From contig USEZ01000088.1 in NCBI GenBank assembly GCA_900553775.1, positions 1-8,010 of the forward strand: DNA of 8,010 nt. The letters are read 5' to 3'. The stretch is from an uncultured Slackia sp. (GTDB lineage Bacteria; Actinomycetota; Coriobacteriia; Coriobacteriales; Eggerthellaceae). The notes under the pieces are model-generated. The model searched no databases. It was given only the letters and a program-made list of their open reading frames with translations, and was not told the DNA's origin. A program made the translations under genes and the position numbers. Shown piece by piece: positions 5,792 to 8,010 of the stretch. Within the stretch, counting starts at the first letter, position 1, and every line of letters starts with the position of its first letter.

Positions 5792-6880
5792 CTATTCGAA
5801 CACGATCATCTCGTCGCGATGGATCACCGTGCCGGCGCCGTCGCGGACGGCTTGCGCATCGCATCGGGCGAGGCCGCGCGCTATCACGAAGCCCGACTCG
5901 TCGACCACATCGACCACATCGCCCGAACAGAACTGCTCTTCGATGCGCCGGATGCCCACCGAGAGAAGCGACGAGCCGTGCTCCACGAGCGCGCAGGCCG
6001 CGCCCGCGTCGACGACGAGGCGTCCGCGCACCGAATCGCCCAGCGCGATCCACAGCTTGCGCGGCGTGATTTCATGCCTGCGCTCTTTCGCCGTGAACAG
6101 CGTGCCGATCGGATCGTCGGCAAGGGAGCGCACGACCGCGTCTTGCGCGCGGCCGTGGCAGATAACCAGAGGAATGCCCGCGGCGCCCAGCACGCGCGCC
6201 GATGTGAGCTTGGTGATCATGCCGCCGCTTCCCACCGCGCTTCCCGCGCCGGTCGCGCCCGCCATGATCTCGGGCGTCAAGCGATCGACGCGGCGGATGA
6301 GGCGAGCGCTGCGGTCGGTCTGCGGATTGGCGGTGTACAGCCCGTCGATATCGCTCAGGATGACCACGCGGTCGGCGTCGGCAAGGCAGGCCACGAGCGC
6401 AGCCAGCGTGTCGTTGTCGCCGAATTTGATCTGCTCGACCGACACCGTGTCGTTCTCGTTGACGATAGGCACCGCACCCAGCTCGAGCAGGCGGGCGAAC
6501 GTATCGCGCGCATGCAGATAGGCATTGCGGTCGGCCGTGTCGCGGCGCGTGAGCAAAACGAGCGACGTGAGCATCCCGTACGGGGAGAACACCTGGTCGT
6601 AGGCGGCGATAAGAGCGCGCTGCCCCACGCTCGACGCGGCCTGGACCGTAGGCATGTCTTTCGGGCGCTTCAAGGGAAGGCCGAGAGATTCCAGGCCGCA
6701 CGGAATCGAGCCCGAGCTGACGATGATGACGTTCCAGCCCGCCTTGCGCACGCGATTGACCTGGTGCGCCAAATCGGCCAGATAGGCGCGGTCGACCTTG
6801 CCCTCGGCGTCGGTCAGCGTGGACGAGCCTATTTTGACGACCGCGGTACGCGGCCGGACGGTATGCGTCGGATGCGTCAT
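5792..6880 (-). CDS. proB: glutamate 5-kinase with C-terminal PUA domain
   Basis: A 362-residue cytoplasmic kinase that phosphorylates L-glutamate with ATP, the first and usually proline-inhibited step of proline synthesis; its unstable product is passed to ProA. The amino-acid-kinase domain (about 10-260) shows VVKIGSSTLT (14-23), VSSGSIPCG (54-62), VPIVNENDTV (137-146), FGDNDTLAALVA (153-164), ILSDIDGLYTANP (174-186) and GSGGMITKL (217-225). The C-terminal part (about 272-348) matches the PUA domain of two-domain ProB. The second motif reads SGSIPCG, where E. coli has SGAIAAG, a mild departure next to the active site. The ATG at 6880 shares one base with the obg stop (TAATG), and AAGGAG (6892-6897) lies 11 bases upstream, inside the end of obg. 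This is classic translational coupling. Confidence 0.97.
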   Translation of the reverse strand: MTHPTHTVRPRTAVVKIGSSTLTDAEGKVDRAYLADLAHQVNRVRKAGWNVIIVSSGSIPCGLESLGLPLKRPKDMPTVQAASSVGQRALIAAYDQVFSPYGMLTSLVLLTRRDTADRNAYLHARDTFARLLELGAVPIVNENDTVSVEQIKFGDNDTLAALVACLADADRVVILSDIDGLYTANPQTDRSARLIRRVDRLTPEIMAGATGAGSAVGSGGMITKLTSARVLGAAGIPLVICHGRAQDAVVRSLADDPIGTLFTAKERRHEITPRKLWIALGDSVRGRLVVDAGAACALVEHGSSLLSVGIRRIEEQFCSGDVVDVVDESGFVIARGLARCDAQAVRDGAGTVIHRDEMIVFE

Positions 6881-8010
6881 TAGAAATCAAGCTCCTTGTA
6901 GATGTCGACGCGATCGTCGGCGCTTTCGAACTCGAAGGCGCGGCCTACGATGCGGATTTCGTCGCCGTTGACGGCGCCCGCGTCGATCAGCGCCTTTTCA
7001 AGGCCCATGCGGTCGAATCGATGCTGCAGAAACGCCAGCGCCTCGTCGTTTTCCCAGTCGGTCTGCACGACCATGCGCTCGATCTGCGGGCCCTCCACGC
7101 GAAACACGCCGTCGGAAAGCTTGCGCACCGTGAAACGACGGTCGCGCTGCAGGCGTCGATGCTCCCATACCTGGTCGTACTGCACTTCGGCGGCCTGCGT
7201 CTCGCGGGCGGCCTCGCGCAGCTCGTGCACCTTGGCGGCCGTGGCGTGAATCAAGGAGTCGACGCCCTTGCCCGTCAGCGCGCTGATTTCGAACACCCGC
7301 GACGCCTCGTCGATGCCGTCGGCGAATTCGTTGCCGCCCGCCGCCGCGACGGCGTCTTTGCGCACCTCCTCTTTCAGCCTGCGCACGTTGTCTTGCACGC
7401 CCGGCACGTCGCATTTGTTCGCCACCACGATGCGCGGACGATTCGCCAGCTCGTCGGCGTACAGGGCAAGCTCGCGGTTGATGATGCGGTAGTCTTCCAC
7501 CGGGTCGCGCCCCTCGTAGCCGCCGGTCATGTCGACCACGTGCACGATAAGCGCCGTGCGCTCGATATGCCGGAGGAATTCATGCCCCAGGCCGCGGCCT
7601 TCATGGGCGCCTTCGATAAGGCCCGGGATGTCGGCCACGACGAAGTTGTACTCGTCGCCTTTGACCACCCCGAGGTTGGGGACGAGCGTGGTGAAGGGGT
7701 AGTCCGCGATTTTCGGACGAGCGGCGCTCATGCGCGAGATCAGCGAGCTTTTGCCCGCAGACGGCACGCCTACCAGCGCCGCATCGGCCATCAGCTTCAT
7801 CTCGAGCTCGACCCAGCATTCCTGGGCAGGCTCGCCCAGTTCGGCGAAGGCGGGGGCGCGGCGCGTTGACGTGACGAAATGGATGTTGCCGCGGCCGCCC
7901 ATGCCGCCCTCGGCCACGGTGACGCGTTCGCCGTCGTGCGTGAGGTCGGCGATGAGCTCGCCCGTCTCCTTGGATTCCTCGAAGTACTCGCGCACCACCG
8001 TGCCCACGGG
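6880..8010 (-). CDS. obg: Obg (CgtA) GTPase with C-terminal OCT domain, 5' end cut by window
   Basis: The last 376 residues of the essential ribosome-associated GTPase Obg, which works in 50S subunit assembly and in stress and growth control. Numbering from the GTG at 8007, the segment opens with the end of the glycine-rich Obg fold (VGTVV, then GGMGGRGNIHFVTSTRRAP at about 34-52). The GTPase domain follows, with G1 GVPSAGKS (80-87), G2 YPFTTLVPNLGVV (103-115), G3 DIPGLIEGA (126-134), G4 NKCD (197-200) and G5 ISALTGKG (241-248). A C-terminal OCT domain runs from about 291 to 360. The frame is open through 8010 (a Pro codon precedes GTG), so the true start lies outside the window; about 90-100 N-terminal residues are probably missing. 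The stop overlaps the proB ATG by one base. Confidence 0.97.
   Translation of the reverse strand, partial: PVGTVVREYFEESKETGELIADLTHDGERVTVAEGGMGGRGNIHFVTSTRRAPAFAELGEPAQECWVELEMKLMADAALVGVPSAGKSSLISRMSAARPKIADYPFTTLVPNLGVVKGDEYNFVVADIPGLIEGAHEGRGLGHEFLRHIERTALIVHVVDMTGGYEGRDPVEDYRIINRELALYADELANRPRIVVANKCDVPGVQDNVRRLKEEVRKDAVAAAGGNEFADGIDEASRVFEISALTGKGVDSLIHATAAKVHELREAARETQAAEVQYDQVWEHRRLQRDRRFTVRKLSDGVFRVEGPQIERMVVQTDWENDEALAFLQHRFDRMGLEKALIDAGAVNGDEIRIVGRAFEFESADDRVDIYKELDF

Noticed and set aside
4466..6883. An 805-codon open frame on the plus strand, opposite proA and proB
   Set aside because: Its translation is low-complexity, rich in Arg, His, Ala and Asp, with no recognisable domain. 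It mirrors two certain minus-strand genes whose GC-rich codon pattern removes stops from the opposite strand, and it spans a gene boundary.
7021..7869. Plus-strand open frame of 282 codons opposite obg
   Set aside because: Shadow of the Obg coding frame; composition is His/Arg/Ala-rich with no domain.
8005..8007. GTG at 8007 as the start of obg
   Set aside because: It is an internal Val codon in the conserved VGTVV stretch of the Obg fold; the gene continues beyond the window.
1..8010. CRISPR arrays, tRNA/rRNA genes, insertion sequences, phage or defence genes
   Set aside because: No spaced direct repeats, no tRNA-like cloverleaf, and no transposase, integrase or defence motifs were seen. 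The window is filled by housekeeping genes and one membrane/lipid pair.

Overview
The window is GC-rich (roughly 63-66% by eye), and every convincing gene lies on the minus strand. The order obg, proB, proA, nadD, yqeK, rsfS is a well-known bacterial housekeeping cluster. Having proBA between obg and nadD is typical of Actinomycetota. Together with the protein sequences, the frequent GTG starts and the mtnN gene at the end, this suggests a gut-type actinobacterium of the class Coriobacteriia, perhaps Eggerthellaceae. That placement is inference; no rRNA or other marker in the window confirms it.

Layout in the direction of transcription (right to left). At 8010-6880 is the 3' three-quarters of obg, cut by the window edge. 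Then come proB (6880-5792), proA (5692-4388), nadD (4388-3672), yqeK (3543-2869), rsfS (2813-2424) and mtnN (2420-1728). Several junctions are tight: obg/proB share one base (TAATG), proA/nadD share one base (TAGTG), and rsfS/mtnN are 3 bases apart. Three wider gaps (proB-proA 99 nt, nadD-yqeK 128 nt, yqeK-rsfS 55 nt) contain GC-rich inverted repeats. The operon appears to end in a 253-nt intergenic region (1475-1727) with two terminator-like hairpins, the second with a perfect 14-bp stem followed by T5. A second unit starts there: a YegS/DagK-type lipid kinase (1474-539), then a CPA1-type Na+/H+ antiporter (542-1, cut by the left edge), overlapping as ATGA.

Functionally, the first unit combines ribosome assembly and silencing (Obg, RsfS), the first two steps of proline synthesis (ProB, ProA), NAD synthesis (NadD), hydrolysis of the alarmone-like nucleotide Ap4A (YqeK) and recycling of S-adenosylmethionine by-products (MtnN). 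The second unit is membrane-related (lipid phosphorylation and cation/proton exchange).

I found no mobile element, CRISPR array, RNA gene, toxin-antitoxin or phage-like region, and no convincing previously undescribed system. The points most worth a second look are the structured, open nadD-yqeK gap, the possible cysteine-rich N-terminus of NadD, the translationally coupled lipid kinase/antiporter pair, and the hairpin cluster after mtnN.
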